A DNA stretch of 8,947 nt from Desulfuromonadales bacterium (GCA_030640215.1 DAOWJU010000325.1:1-8947); one strand, 5' to 3'; counted from the stretch's first letter, positions 1 through 6,737 are shown. The notes: generated by a model not told the origin, from the letters alone. Numbers and translations: made by a program.

Positions 1-50
1 CAGCCATAAGTATGGCCACTCAGAAATTAGAGTGACCATGCTTATGGCTG
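1..50. repeat. Long imperfect inverted repeat (hairpin) downstream of cobO
   Basis: Bases 1-21 and 30-50 are near-perfect reverse complements (19 of 21 pairs), separated by an 8-base A/T-rich loop (22-29). Of the two mismatched positions, each strand's transcript could make one a G-U pair. It lies 44 bases beyond the stop of the leftward adenosyltransferase gene, so it could be its transcript end, but any U-tract would fall outside the window and none is visible on the plus-strand side. It could also be a dispersed palindromic element or extend further left. The structure is directly visible; its role is not known. Confidence 0.7.
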
Positions 51-94
51 CTGCGATGATTTTGTGTTAGATCCCAGAATTTCGCGTCACACGC

Positions 95-664
95 CTAATA
101 ATCAATCCCCGGCTGCGGTTCGATATCTTTCTGATAAGCGTGTTTTACCTCACACACTTCACTGACTGTATCCGCCAGCTCCACAACTTCCGGATGTGCG
201 TTACGTCCAGTCATGACCAGGTGCATTAACGCCGGTTTTCCTTTGATCAGCTCCAGCACCTGTTGCAGGTCGACCAGTTTGAGCTTCAGCGCATTGTTGA
301 TTTCATCGAGGATAAGGATCTCGTAGTCGCCACTGGCCATTTTTGCCTGGGCCAGCTCTATTGCAGCCTGGGCACTGGCACGATGCTCAGCGTGGCTGTA
401 CGGATTGCCCTGAATTCCGCAGAATCCCATACCGGTGGCATGCAACTCTACCAGGCCAGCAAGCATCTTCACCCCGTCCCATTCTCCCGTATAAAGATCA
501 CCCTTCATAAATTGGATGATGCAGCTTTTCAGGCCATGGCCGCTGGCCCGTAACACCATGCCCATAGCGCTGGTCGTTTTGCCCTTACCGTTGCCGGTGA
601 TTATCACCACCAGACCATGTGGTTGTTTTGGCACAAGTTTTTCAATTTTGATCGGTTTTGACAT
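95..664 (-). CDS. cobO: Cob(I)yrinic acid a,c-diamide adenosyltransferase (CobO/CobA/BtuR type)
   Basis: This cytoplasmic enzyme transfers the adenosyl group of ATP to reduced corrinoid, giving adenosylcobalamin or its precursors. The 189-residue protein has the family's P-loop GNGKGKT at residues 24-30, a following RASGHG segment (39-44), QFMKG (51-55), the Walker B-like LILDEIN (117-123) and the C-terminal KH...GIDY ending. Length is normal for the family. The start is the ATG at 664: GAGGAG (670-675 on the plus strand) sits 5 bases upstream. An in-frame TTG at 679 would place that ribosome site inside the gene and is less likely. No other cobalamin gene and no cobalamin riboswitch is visible nearby, so it looks like a stand-alone gene here; genes left of the window are unseen. 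Whether it serves de novo synthesis or salvage cannot be told. Confidence 0.93.
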   Translation of the reverse strand: MSKPIKIEKLVPKQPHGLVVIITGNGKGKTTSAMGMVLRASGHGLKSCIIQFMKGDLYTGEWDGVKMLAGLVELHATGMGFCGIQGNPYSHAEHRASAQAAIELAQAKMASGDYEILILDEINNALKLKLVDLQQVLELIKGKPALMHLVMTGRNAHPEVVELADTVSEVCEVKHAYQKDIEPQPGIDY

Positions 665-669
665 GATGG

Positions 670-675
670 CTCCTC
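670..675 (-). promoter_or_regulatory. Ribosome binding site deciding the cobO start
   Basis: GAGGAG on the minus strand, 5 bases before the ATG at 664. It overlaps codons 2-3 of the alternative TTG-started reading, which supports the shorter protein. Confidence 0.7.
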
Positions 676-843
676 GCAAAAGGTTTCCCTGTACTAAAGT
701 TTACCTCTTTGCCGGGCAGAACAAAAGCTTGTGTAAGAAAACATTAGGCGGAGATAAGGGGTAAAGGCTAAAATTCAGAAATCAATAAATTGAGATGTGG
801 AACAAGTTGCTGTCTGCCTCTTTAAATTAAGGAGATTGTTACG

Positions 844-1785
844 ATGCCAGCCCCAAAAACAGTAAGGATTAAACCAGTACAACGTGAGCGGCAACGAAGC
901 CATTGGGTTCGACCCGGGCTTTACGTGACCATGGGATTTATTCTTCTCCAGTTTATACTTAGCGGTTGCGCGGTTGGCAATAAGTCCTCCAACTTGGAGT
1001 TGACCCCTGTCACCGAATCACCTACCGAGGTGCATCGTGTGGGGAAATTCGTCTGGAATGACCTGCTCACTGACGATGTTGCTGTCGCCAAAGATTTCTA
1101 CGGCCAGCTTTTTGGCTGGACGTTTGAGCAACAGGGTGGTTACACGGTTATTAATAATAACAGTCAAAGAATCGGTGGCATGGCTCAGGTGGGTGAGGAG
1201 TCCGGAAAAACTGGTGCGGCTCGGTGGATCTGTTCACTTTCTGTTGCAGATGTGGACAAGGCGACCGCTCTGGTAACCGAAGAGGGCGGTACTGTCCATG
1301 TCGGCCCTCTGGAATTGTTGAACCGCGGTAGAGGCGCCTTGGTAAGTGATCCCCAGGGAGCACAACTTCTTCTGTTGTATGCCACAGACGGCGACCCTGA
1401 AGATGGCGAACCGGTTCTCGGTTCGTGGCTGTGGCACGAACTCTGGAGCAATGATACCGAGGCCTCGCTGGCTTTTTATCAAAAACTTGTCGGATACGAT
1501 TATGAAGGTGAAAAAACCGACTATCTGATATTGCTCAAAGATGAGCAATGGCGGGCAGGTATCCGTGACATAAAGGACAGTGAGCTTGAGATGCGCTGGG
1601 TACCGGTGGTCCGTGTTGCCGACACGGAAGAAACGGCAGAACGGGCAGAGCAACTGGGAGGCAAGCTTTTGGTCGGGCCTCGTCCCACCGCCAGCGGTGG
1701 CAGCGTGGCACTACTCTCTGATCCTTCAGATGCGCTTGTGATTATCCAGCGCTGGTCGGCAACAACCTCTGAGCAGGAGAACTAG
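844..1785 (+). CDS. Lipoprotein with two VOC (glyoxalase/bleomycin-resistance fold) domains
   Basis: The 313-residue protein has an unusually long Arg/Lys-rich N-region (1-25), a hydrophobic segment (about 26-41) and the lipobox LSGC with Cys42, so it is predicted to be a periplasm-facing lipoprotein; Ala at +2 suggests outer-membrane sorting. Two VOC modules follow, about 66-180 and 192-303. Each opens with a W-x-x-L segment, continues with a DFYGQLFGW or FYQKLVGY helix, and ends in a G-rich SDP strand. Module two keeps a His at a usual VOC metal-ligand position (H198 in WHEL); module one has Asn72 there, and the usual late Glu ligand is not obvious in either, so metal catalysis is uncertain. 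Most relatives are cytoplasmic, so export is notable. AAGGAG at 829-834 supports the start. It is probably co-transcribed with the two genes that follow. The substrate is unknown. Confidence 0.85.
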   Translation: MPAPKTVRIKPVQRERQRSHWVRPGLYVTMGFILLQFILSGCAVGNKSSNLELTPVTESPTEVHRVGKFVWNDLLTDDVAVAKDFYGQLFGWTFEQQGGYTVINNNSQRIGGMAQVGEESGKTGAARWICSLSVADVDKATALVTEEGGTVHVGPLELLNRGRGALVSDPQGAQLLLLYATDGDPEDGEPVLGSWLWHELWSNDTEASLAFYQKLVGYDYEGEKTDYLILLKDEQWRAGIRDIKDSELEMRWVPVVRVADTEETAERAEQLGGKLLVGPRPTASGGSVALLSDPSDALVIIQRWSATTSEQEN

Positions 1786-1787
1786 TC

Positions 1788-2150
1788 ATGGGGAAGAATA
1801 TAAAACTCGTGCTCAGTGGTGTGATTGTCATCATGGTATTTTCTTTGTCTGGCTGTTCCGGCTCCGGAAGCTCTTCCTCTGCGGTCTATTATAGTGGTTA
1901 CCATAATCCTTATCCTGGCTGGGGCTATTACGGCCGAAGAACTGTTTATGTTGACCATCGTCCAGGATATAGACCTCCAGCTAACAGGCCGCCGAATGTG
2001 CGACCTCCGGGGCAGAGACCACCGTCTGTCAGACCTCCGGTTAACAGGCCTCCGAGTATGGGCCGTCCCGCAAATCTTCCGGCCAGATCCAGACCTGTCT
2101 CTAGGCCTGCCTCCAGGCCTGCTTCCAGGCCCTCGCGAGGGCGCAGGTAA
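1788..2150 (+). CDS. Small Arg/Pro-repeat lipoprotein of unknown function
   Basis: A 120-residue protein with a signal sequence ending in the lipobox LSGC (Cys23, Ser at +2), a Ser/Gly linker, and a Tyr/Gly/Trp-rich segment (33-55). Then come six consecutive RPPxx pentapeptides (62-91) and a run of four-residue SRPx units (101-116), ending in RGRR. The mature tail is strongly basic and likely extended (polyproline type), so binding to the cell wall, lipopolysaccharide or another anionic polymer is plausible but inferred. The gene starts 2 bases after the VOC lipoprotein stop, with its ribosome site AGGAG (1775-1779) inside that upstream gene, so translation is probably coupled. I know of similar Tyr-rich then RPP-rich exported proteins in proteobacteria, but none with an established function. 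Confidence 0.8.
   Translation: MGKNIKLVLSGVIVIMVFSLSGCSGSGSSSSAVYYSGYHNPYPGWGYYGRRTVYVDHRPGYRPPANRPPNVRPPGQRPPSVRPPVNRPPSMGRPANLPARSRPVSRPASRPASRPSRGRR
1971..2135 (+). repeat. Tandem coding repeats (RPPxx x6, then SRPx x4)
   Basis: Bases 1971-2060 encode six 15-base units giving RPPxx. Bases 2088-2135 encode four 12-base units giving SRPV, SRPA, SRPA and SRPS, with the core CCAGGCCTGC repeated almost exactly. The 12-base units are more alike in DNA than the 15-base units, suggesting more recent duplication by slippage. Confidence 0.75.
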
Positions 2151-2165
2151 AGGTTTAAGGATACA

Positions 2166-3098
2166 ATGCTCCGCTTAATGCTCCTCGGTTTGGTTGCTGG
2201 AATGTTCTTCAGTGCCACCTTCATCTTTAACAGAGCCATAAGCCTCGAAGGTGGCCACTGGTACTGGTCGGCCGCGCTCAGGTATCTCTATATGGTGCTC
2301 TTTCTTGGTGCGGGGATCAGGGTCTGCAAAGGCGGGGCTTACCTCAGACGGGTACTGTCCGAATTCCAACGTCACTGGAAATTCTGGATTGTAAGTGGCA
2401 GTATTGGCTTCGGTGGTTTTTATGCTCTGATCTGTTTTGCCGCCGATCATTCGCCGGGATGGGTGGTGGCTACAACCTGGCAGATGACGATCATCGCAAC
2501 GCTTTTTGTTTTGAAACTCTTCGGCAAGACCTTTTCGAAAAAAATCTGGCTCTATTCTGCCATTGTTTTCATTGGAGTTTTTCTGGTCAACATCAGCGAG
2601 GTTGAGTCAGAAAGCATCATGACGCTGCTTTTAGGAGCTTCACCTGTTCTGGTCGCAGCGTTCCTTTATCCGCTCGGCAATCAACTCGTATGGGAAGCAA
2701 AACATGGCCGGAAGGGGTTGCCAGGAGTCGATGCCAAACTCCTCGATAATGCATTTGCCAAAGTTTTTCTGCTTTCCATTGGCAGTATACCCTTCTGGAT
2801 TTTGCTCTTTCCCTTCACCGACGCGACCATCCCTTCGCATGGTCAGTTGGTTAATGTCGCTCTGGTCGCGCTCTTCTCTGGTGTTATCGCCACCTCGCTC
2901 TTCTTGTCAGCTCGTAACGGCGCCGACAATGCCAGCAAGTTGGCTGCCGTAGATGCGACCCAATCAAGTGAAGTCGTCTTTGCACTTGCTGGCGAAGTTC
3001 TCTTCCTGCAGGCCAGTCTGCCGAACATGACAGGAACTTTCGGCATGCTGGTCGCCTGTGTCGGTTTGATTGCGTTTGTCCGCCATGAGCATGACTGA
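2166..3098 (+). CDS. EmrE/DMT-superfamily transporter (putative multidrug resistance efflux family)
   Basis: A 310-residue inner-membrane protein with about ten hydrophobic helices (roughly 3-22, 35-52, 73-92, 98-117, 126-142, 151-171, 197-217, 228-248, 260-281, 290-306). This is the ten-helix layout typical of duplicated DMT carriers. The N-terminal stretch FIFNRAISLEGGHWYW (19-34) followed by LRY closely resembles the 'putative multidrug resistance efflux transporter' family (Pfam EmrE, PF13536 from memory), which has an Asn-Arg in helix one and a Gly-Gly-x-Trp motif. Family naming comes from weak similarity to EmrE; real substrates are largely unknown, so drug efflux should not be assumed. 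It starts 15 bases after the Arg/Pro lipoprotein gene with AAGGA (2157-2161), so it is probably the third gene of that transcript. Confidence 0.85.
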   Translation: MLRLMLLGLVAGMFFSATFIFNRAISLEGGHWYWSAALRYLYMVLFLGAGIRVCKGGAYLRRVLSEFQRHWKFWIVSGSIGFGGFYALICFAADHSPGWVVATTWQMTIIATLFVLKLFGKTFSKKIWLYSAIVFIGVFLVNISEVESESIMTLLLGASPVLVAAFLYPLGNQLVWEAKHGRKGLPGVDAKLLDNAFAKVFLLSIGSIPFWILLFPFTDATIPSHGQLVNVALVALFSGVIATSLFLSARNGADNASKLAAVDATQSSEVVFALAGEVLFLQASLPNMTGTFGMLVACVGLIAFVRHEHD

Positions 3099-3125
3099 GA
3101 ATTTCTGGATTCAGGGTTTGTAAAC

Positions 3126-3150
3126 AAATAGGTGTGGTGTCCCCTTATTT
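3126..3150. repeat. Imperfect hairpin with GTCCCCTTATTT edge, possible palindromic element or terminator
   Basis: AAATAGG (3126-3132) can pair with CCTTATTT (3143-3150) with one bulged base, around a GT-rich loop. It lies 28 bases after the stop of the DMT transporter gene. The GTGTCCCCTTATTT edge resembles short palindromic elements I have seen between genes in several proteobacteria, but that likeness is from memory. A weak terminator for the transporter gene is equally possible. Confidence 0.35.
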
Positions 3151-3215
3151 AAAATGATAATCTCCTTGCTGCTGTAAATTAGGTGTTTATCAAATGCGCC
3201 ACTGTTGAGGATAAA

Positions 3216-3842
3216 ATGTACGATTTCACATCCTATTTGGGATTTGTCACGGTCAGCTTAATGATCGCATTATCTCCCGGCCCCAGTTGGGCTTACACCA
3301 TATCAACCACGCTCGGTCATGGTCGAAAGGCTGGCATGATCGGCAACCTCGGCAACTCCACGGGCATCCTTTGTCACGCTGTTGCTGTTGCTCTCGGTCT
3401 GGCCGCCCTGCTTCAATATTCCTCTGCGGCATTCCATACGCTCAAGTTTCTCGGCGTGGCCTACCTGATCTACCTGGCCATACGCGCTTTTCGAGGCGGG
3501 TCTGCCTTAGGCAGGGTGACAGAGACGCACAGCACTACCGCCTGGAAAATCTTTCGCAATGGCGCCTTTGTCAGTATCTTCAATCCCAAGATATCGCTCT
3601 TGATGTTAGCGCTGCTGCCACAGTTCGTGAATCCTGCAGCGAGCAACCCGGAGTTGCAAATTGCCGCCATGGGAGCAACCCATGCCTTGGTCGCCGGTAT
3701 TGTTCATACCCACCTGATCTTTTTTTCAAGTGGTATTTCCCGTCGCCTCAAGAAATCAGGAAAAGTACAGAAAGCTATGCGCTGGGCGACTGGAACAGTT
3801 TTTCTTGGTTTCGGTGCTCGCCTGGCGTTAACAGAGAATTAA
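3216..3842 (+). CDS. LysE/RhtB-family amino acid exporter
   Basis: A 208-residue inner-membrane protein of normal length for the family, predicted to export amino acids or their derivatives. Visible family marks are the SPGP motif (20-23) at the end of helix one, a G-x-x-x-G rich second helix followed by HAVAVALGLAALL, the LKFLGVAYLIYLAIRAFR block (76-93), and NPKISLLMLALLPQFV (123-138). About six helices are expected. The start is the ATG at 3216, with GAGG (3207-3210) 5 bases upstream; an in-frame GTG at 3183 would add 11 residues ahead of the conserved N-terminus and has no good ribosome site. The gene stands alone, with spacers over 90 bases on each side. Which amino acid it exports cannot be read from the sequence. 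No LysR-type regulator is adjacent. Confidence 0.9.
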   Translation: MYDFTSYLGFVTVSLMIALSPGPSWAYTISTTLGHGRKAGMIGNLGNSTGILCHAVAVALGLAALLQYSSAAFHTLKFLGVAYLIYLAIRAFRGGSALGRVTETHSTTAWKIFRNGAFVSIFNPKISLLMLALLPQFVNPAASNPELQIAAMGATHALVAGIVHTHLIFFSSGISRRLKKSGKVQKAMRWATGTVFLGFGARLALTEN

Positions 3843-3941
3843 TCGTCGGCATACCCAGCAGTCAGCTCATTGATTGTCCGACAGGCTGCTAGTTATTCAA
3901 TAGAGCATTCCCCTAACAAATAAGCACAAGAAAGGTACTCC

Positions 3942-4427
3942 GTGGAAAGAAAGATGGAAACAAAGAAGTCCCTGAGAACATTCTTCATATTACTCATCAT
4001 CTGGTTTGTAACGATTACGACCGTGATTATCGGTTCTATTGTTTATGATCGCTATCAGGCATCGGAATACTCCGATACTGCTGTGCCCTATGTTGAGAAA
4101 ATCATCCCGATAGTCTCGACATGGGAGCCAAAAGCAATCAGAGAGCTGATGGTTCCGGAGGTCTCCGCTGAGATCTCGGAGGATAAGTTTGCCCAGACCA
4201 TGGCCTTGTTTTCTAAACTGGGGGCACTGCAGAGCATGGAGGAACCACAGTTTGAAGATGTTGATACCGGGGGCAAGACTGTCATCGGCATGCAGACCAT
4301 CCTTGAATACAAAATTGATGCGAAGTATGAAAACGGCGAGGCTTTACTCAATATCAAGCTACTTTCCCGGGACGGTGTATTTGAGCTCTACAGTTTCAAT
4401 GTAGGCTCTGAAGTCCTGCTTGATTAG
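3942..4427 (+). CDS. Small membrane-anchored protein of unknown function
   Basis: A 161-residue protein with a basic N-terminus, one transmembrane helix (about 11-34) and a soluble domain of about 125 residues (35-161) that should face the periplasm. The soluble part begins with an acidic helical stretch (PYVEKIIPIVSTWEP), then a helical FAQTMALFSKLGALQSM segment and alternating strands ending in ELYSFNV. That order recalls small NTF2-like domains such as DUF3887/DUF4019-type proteins, but this is inference from pattern only. The GTG at 3942 is preferred because AAAGG (3931-3935) lies 6 bases upstream; the ATG at 3954 would shorten it by 4 residues. No cysteine is present. Nothing in its neighbours points to a function. 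Confidence 0.75.
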   Translation: MERKMETKKSLRTFFILLIIWFVTITTVIIGSIVYDRYQASEYSDTAVPYVEKIIPIVSTWEPKAIRELMVPEVSAEISEDKFAQTMALFSKLGALQSMEEPQFEDVDTGGKTVIGMQTILEYKIDAKYENGEALLNIKLLSRDGVFELYSFNVGSEVLLD

Positions 4428-4472
4428 TCCGGCACGGCTAAACCAATACCAAACGCTGCATTGAGGTGATTT

Positions 4473-5450
4473 ATGCCGACCCAAGTTGAACTACCGATTC
4501 TTAGCGGGCTCGTGGAATCTGTCGCACCGACGCCATTAAAACCGGTGCAGTTGCATGCGGAGCTGCCGCCGATCTGGTGCAAACTTGAGTATCTCAATCC
4601 CTCCGGTTCCACCAAAGACCGCATTGCCGCCTACATTCTTTCCAAGGCCTGGCGCGAAGGAACGATCGGGCCGGGCTCGTTGGTATGTGAAGCCTCAAGC
4701 GGTTCGACAAGCATTGCCATGGCGATGGTCTGTGCACAGATGGGGTTGAAGTTTATTGCCGTGATGCCCGAGGGCGTCAGCAATGAACGAGTCAAGATGA
4801 TTCGCGCCTATGGCGGCACGGTGCGTCTGACACCTGTTGCTACTGGCATGAACGGTTGCATTGAACTGACGCAGACTCTGGCCCGAACCGAAGGGGCGTT
4901 TCTGCCCAAGCAGTTTGAGAATATCGACAATGCCGAGGCTCATCGGCGATCGACCGCTGCAGAGATTCTTGCGAAGATCCCAGGCCGTTCGGTGGGTGCG
5001 GTTGTGAGTGGTGTCGGCACTGGTGGTACCCTGGTCGGTCTGTATAAGGGGTTTCATGACGCTGGCTGCAAGACAATACCGGTTCTGGCCCGGCCCGTGT
5101 GCGTCAGCGAAGATGCTCACTATGCCTGCGGCTGTTTTCAACAAGCGGAGTGTTGCAGCTTCAGCACCTGCGTACCCGGGGTCATGGACAATCAGTCTGA
5201 GATCCTGCGCTCGACAGATCTTGCCGATCTGGTCACCATCGAAGTTGAAGAAGAGCAGGCTCTGGAAACGACCCGTGCTTTGATCAGAAAAGGTTTTGCG
5301 GTGGGACCGAGCAGTGGCTTAAATTACTTCGCGGCTCTGGAAATGGCTAAACGGCTCGACCCTTCATTAAAAGTTGTCACCGTCTTTCCTGATCGCATGG
5401 AACGTTATTTCTCTACAGCACTCTTTTGTAACGACTCTGAAAACCTGTAA
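4473..5450 (+). CDS. PLP-dependent cysteine synthase/cystathionine beta-synthase family enzyme with Cys-rich segment
   Basis: A 325-residue cytoplasmic fold-type II PLP enzyme, most likely acting on O-acetylserine or a related activated serine. Landmarks: NPSGSTKDR (42-50) with the PLP-binding Lys48; SSGSTS (75-80) where O-acetylserine sulfhydrylases usually have TSGNTG; MPEGVSNER (98-106); QFEN (147-150); the PLP phosphate loop GTGGT (182-186); GPSSG (278-282); and ERYFST (310-315). The Asn that normally contacts the PLP ring is Ser78; I believe some family branches share the SSGST form. Residues 210-233 hold six cysteines in a C-x8-C-x-C-x5-CC-x4-C pattern, where classical enzymes have a cysteine-poor loop. 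Gly-rich GAGGTGA (4463-4469) supports the start. No serine acetyltransferase or sulfur-assimilation gene is adjacent, so the exact reaction is open. Confidence 0.88.
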   Translation: MPTQVELPILSGLVESVAPTPLKPVQLHAELPPIWCKLEYLNPSGSTKDRIAAYILSKAWREGTIGPGSLVCEASSGSTSIAMAMVCAQMGLKFIAVMPEGVSNERVKMIRAYGGTVRLTPVATGMNGCIELTQTLARTEGAFLPKQFENIDNAEAHRRSTAAEILAKIPGRSVGAVVSGVGTGGTLVGLYKGFHDAGCKTIPVLARPVCVSEDAHYACGCFQQAECCSFSTCVPGVMDNQSEILRSTDLADLVTIEVEEEQALETTRALIRKGFAVGPSSGLNYFAALEMAKRLDPSLKVVTVFPDRMERYFSTALFCNDSENL

Positions 5451-5555
5451 GTCCCAGATGAAAAAAATATTGTCAGACTCAGAAAAAGACCCTGGGCGTC
5501 GGTTGACCCGTTGTGATCTGCTCACCCTGAGACATCTCATCTGTAAGGAAACATC

Positions 5556-6095
5556 ATGAAACCAGGAAAATTATCTGGAATCTTCTTTGCCATACTGGCG
5601 ATCTGCCTCTGCTTGAACAGCAACGCCATTGCCGCATCACGCGATATGGATGACGTCTTGATCGCCAAGGAGCTCAAAGCTCTGTCAGCGTCTATCAATA
5701 GCCTTGCGAAACAGCTGGAGACCCAGACCGGTAGCGCCCGCAAAGACAACACCCTGCGTAAGCTTGATATTGCCATTGCCTACCTGAATTTTCGCTCCCG
5801 ACGGATCGAGATGTTTGAGCGGGATCTGCAGTCAGCCCGAACCAACCGCAACCGTCTAGACGATGTTATGGAGCAGTTCCAGCGTGAAGATGATAGCCTG
5901 TCGCAGACTTTCGACCCCAACCAGAGAGACTCCATGCAAAGAGCTCGTGAAGAGCTCTCTTTTCGCACGCAGACGGTTAAGGCCAGGCTCAGCCGCATGG
6001 ATGAAGAAATTATTCTGCTGGAGAATCGGATTATGGAGATGCAGAGCCAGATTGATAGCGTGGAAAGCTTCGTGGAAAAGAACCTGGAGTTTTAA
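5556..6095 (+). CDS. Secreted coiled-coil protein of unknown function
   Basis: A 179-residue protein with a Sec signal peptide (1-26 or 27, cleavage near NAIA-A). The mature part is almost entirely charged helix: a first helical region (about 30-58), a DNTLRKLDIAIAYLNFRSRRI segment, and a long heptad-like coiled coil (about 80-175), broken near residues 119-124 by FDPNQR. Mature cysteines are absent, so no disulfides form. This looks like a periplasmic helical hairpin or oligomer. The start has AAGGAA (5545-5550) 5 bases upstream. The stop is 27 bases before the next lipoprotein gene, so the two are likely one operon and may act together in the envelope. I do not recognise the family. Confidence 0.82.
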   Translation: MKPGKLSGIFFAILAICLCLNSNAIAASRDMDDVLIAKELKALSASINSLAKQLETQTGSARKDNTLRKLDIAIAYLNFRSRRIEMFERDLQSARTNRNRLDDVMEQFQREDDSLSQTFDPNQRDSMQRAREELSFRTQTVKARLSRMDEEIILLENRIMEMQSQIDSVESFVEKNLEF

Positions 6096-6122
6096 ACCGG
6101 AACTCACCGTGGAGGTTAGCTG

Positions 6123-6737
6123 ATGAATAAGTTCTTGTGGATGTTGTGCTGCGCTGCTCTGTTGCTTGTCGCCTGTGCTGAAAAGACCGAAGTTCAGAGT
6201 GCCTGGAAAGATGAAACCAAGGTGGGCAAGATCAACAAGGTTTTTGTGCTTGCGGTTGTTCCGGATCCAGCCATCCGCCGTTCAGTCGAGTATGGCATTG
6301 TTGACCTCCTCAACAAGGAAACCCTTCGGGCCATACCAACTCTCGATTCATTCCCGAACATTGATGATATTGATAAAGACCTTGCCCATAAAATGATGCA
6401 AGAGTATGGCATTGATAGTGTCCTGATGATTCGTCTGGTCGACCGTAACGTAGAAAAAACCTACGTCAGTGGGACATCGTATTACGATGGTTTCTATGGC
6501 AATCGGTACAGGGGTGGATGGCACAATTATTACGGGCGTGGTTATAATGTTTTCAGAACCCCGGGGTATGTCATTGAAAAGTATATTTCCACGGTAGAGA
6601 CAGTCCTCTTTGATATCGCCACGGACAAGATTCTCTGGTCTACGGTGACCACAACCAGGGAAAATATTGTCGCCAAGGCCATAGAATCCTACCTCAAAAC
6701 CATTGATAGTTCCCTGGCAGATAGTGGGCTCTTCTGA
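6123..6737 (+). CDS. DUF4136-like lipoprotein
   Basis: A 204-residue lipoprotein: signal sequence with lipobox LVAC (Cys18; Ala at +2 suggests the outer membrane). The mature part opens with SAWKD (26-30) and KINKVFVLAVVPDPAIRRSVE (37-57), then YGIDSVLMIRLVD (95-107), and finishes with a strand ETVLFDIATDKILWS and a helical end. That order (strand, arginine-containing turn, helix, 'D-x-V-L' strand, 'T-x-K-L-W-S' strand) matches lipoproteins annotated as DUF4136 or similar, whose role is unknown. A Tyr/Gly/Arg-rich insertion (119-148) interrupts the fold. GGAGG (6111-6115) lies 7 bases upstream of the ATG. It is likely co-transcribed with the coiled-coil gene 27 bases before it. It ends in a convergent spacer. 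Confidence 0.83.
   Translation: MNKFLWMLCCAALLLVACAEKTEVQSAWKDETKVGKINKVFVLAVVPDPAIRRSVEYGIVDLLNKETLRAIPTLDSFPNIDDIDKDLAHKMMQEYGIDSVLMIRLVDRNVEKTYVSGTSYYDGFYGNRYRGGWHNYYGRGYNVFRTPGYVIEKYISTVETVLFDIATDKILWSTVTTTRENIVAKAIESYLKTIDSSLADSGLF

Noticed and set aside
95..679. Longer adenosyltransferase starting at a TTG at 679
   Set aside because: The ribosome site GAGGAG would fall inside codons 2-3, and the ATG at 664 has ideal spacing.
665..843. Cobalamin riboswitch in the spacer upstream of cobO
   Set aside because: The spacer is short, no B12-box-like GCCACTG core is visible, and no matching stem structure was found.
3183..3215. GTG start adding 11 residues to the LysE-family exporter
   Set aside because: The added residues precede the usual family N-terminus, and the ATG at 3216 has GAGG 5 bases upstream.
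3845..3890. Interleaved short inverted repeats (GTCGG/CCGAC and AGCAG/CTGCT) suggesting a pseudoknot RNA or mobile-element end
   Set aside because: Each stem is only 5 bases, as expected by chance in a 46-base stretch, and no transposase is nearby.
3287..3892. 201-residue open frame overlapping the LysE-family gene
   Set aside because: It is the out-of-frame shadow of a clear membrane protein, with no conserved motif or ribosome site.
4695..5144. 149-residue leftward frame inside the PLP enzyme gene
   Set aside because: Antisense shadow of a strongly conserved enzyme, with no recognisable motif.
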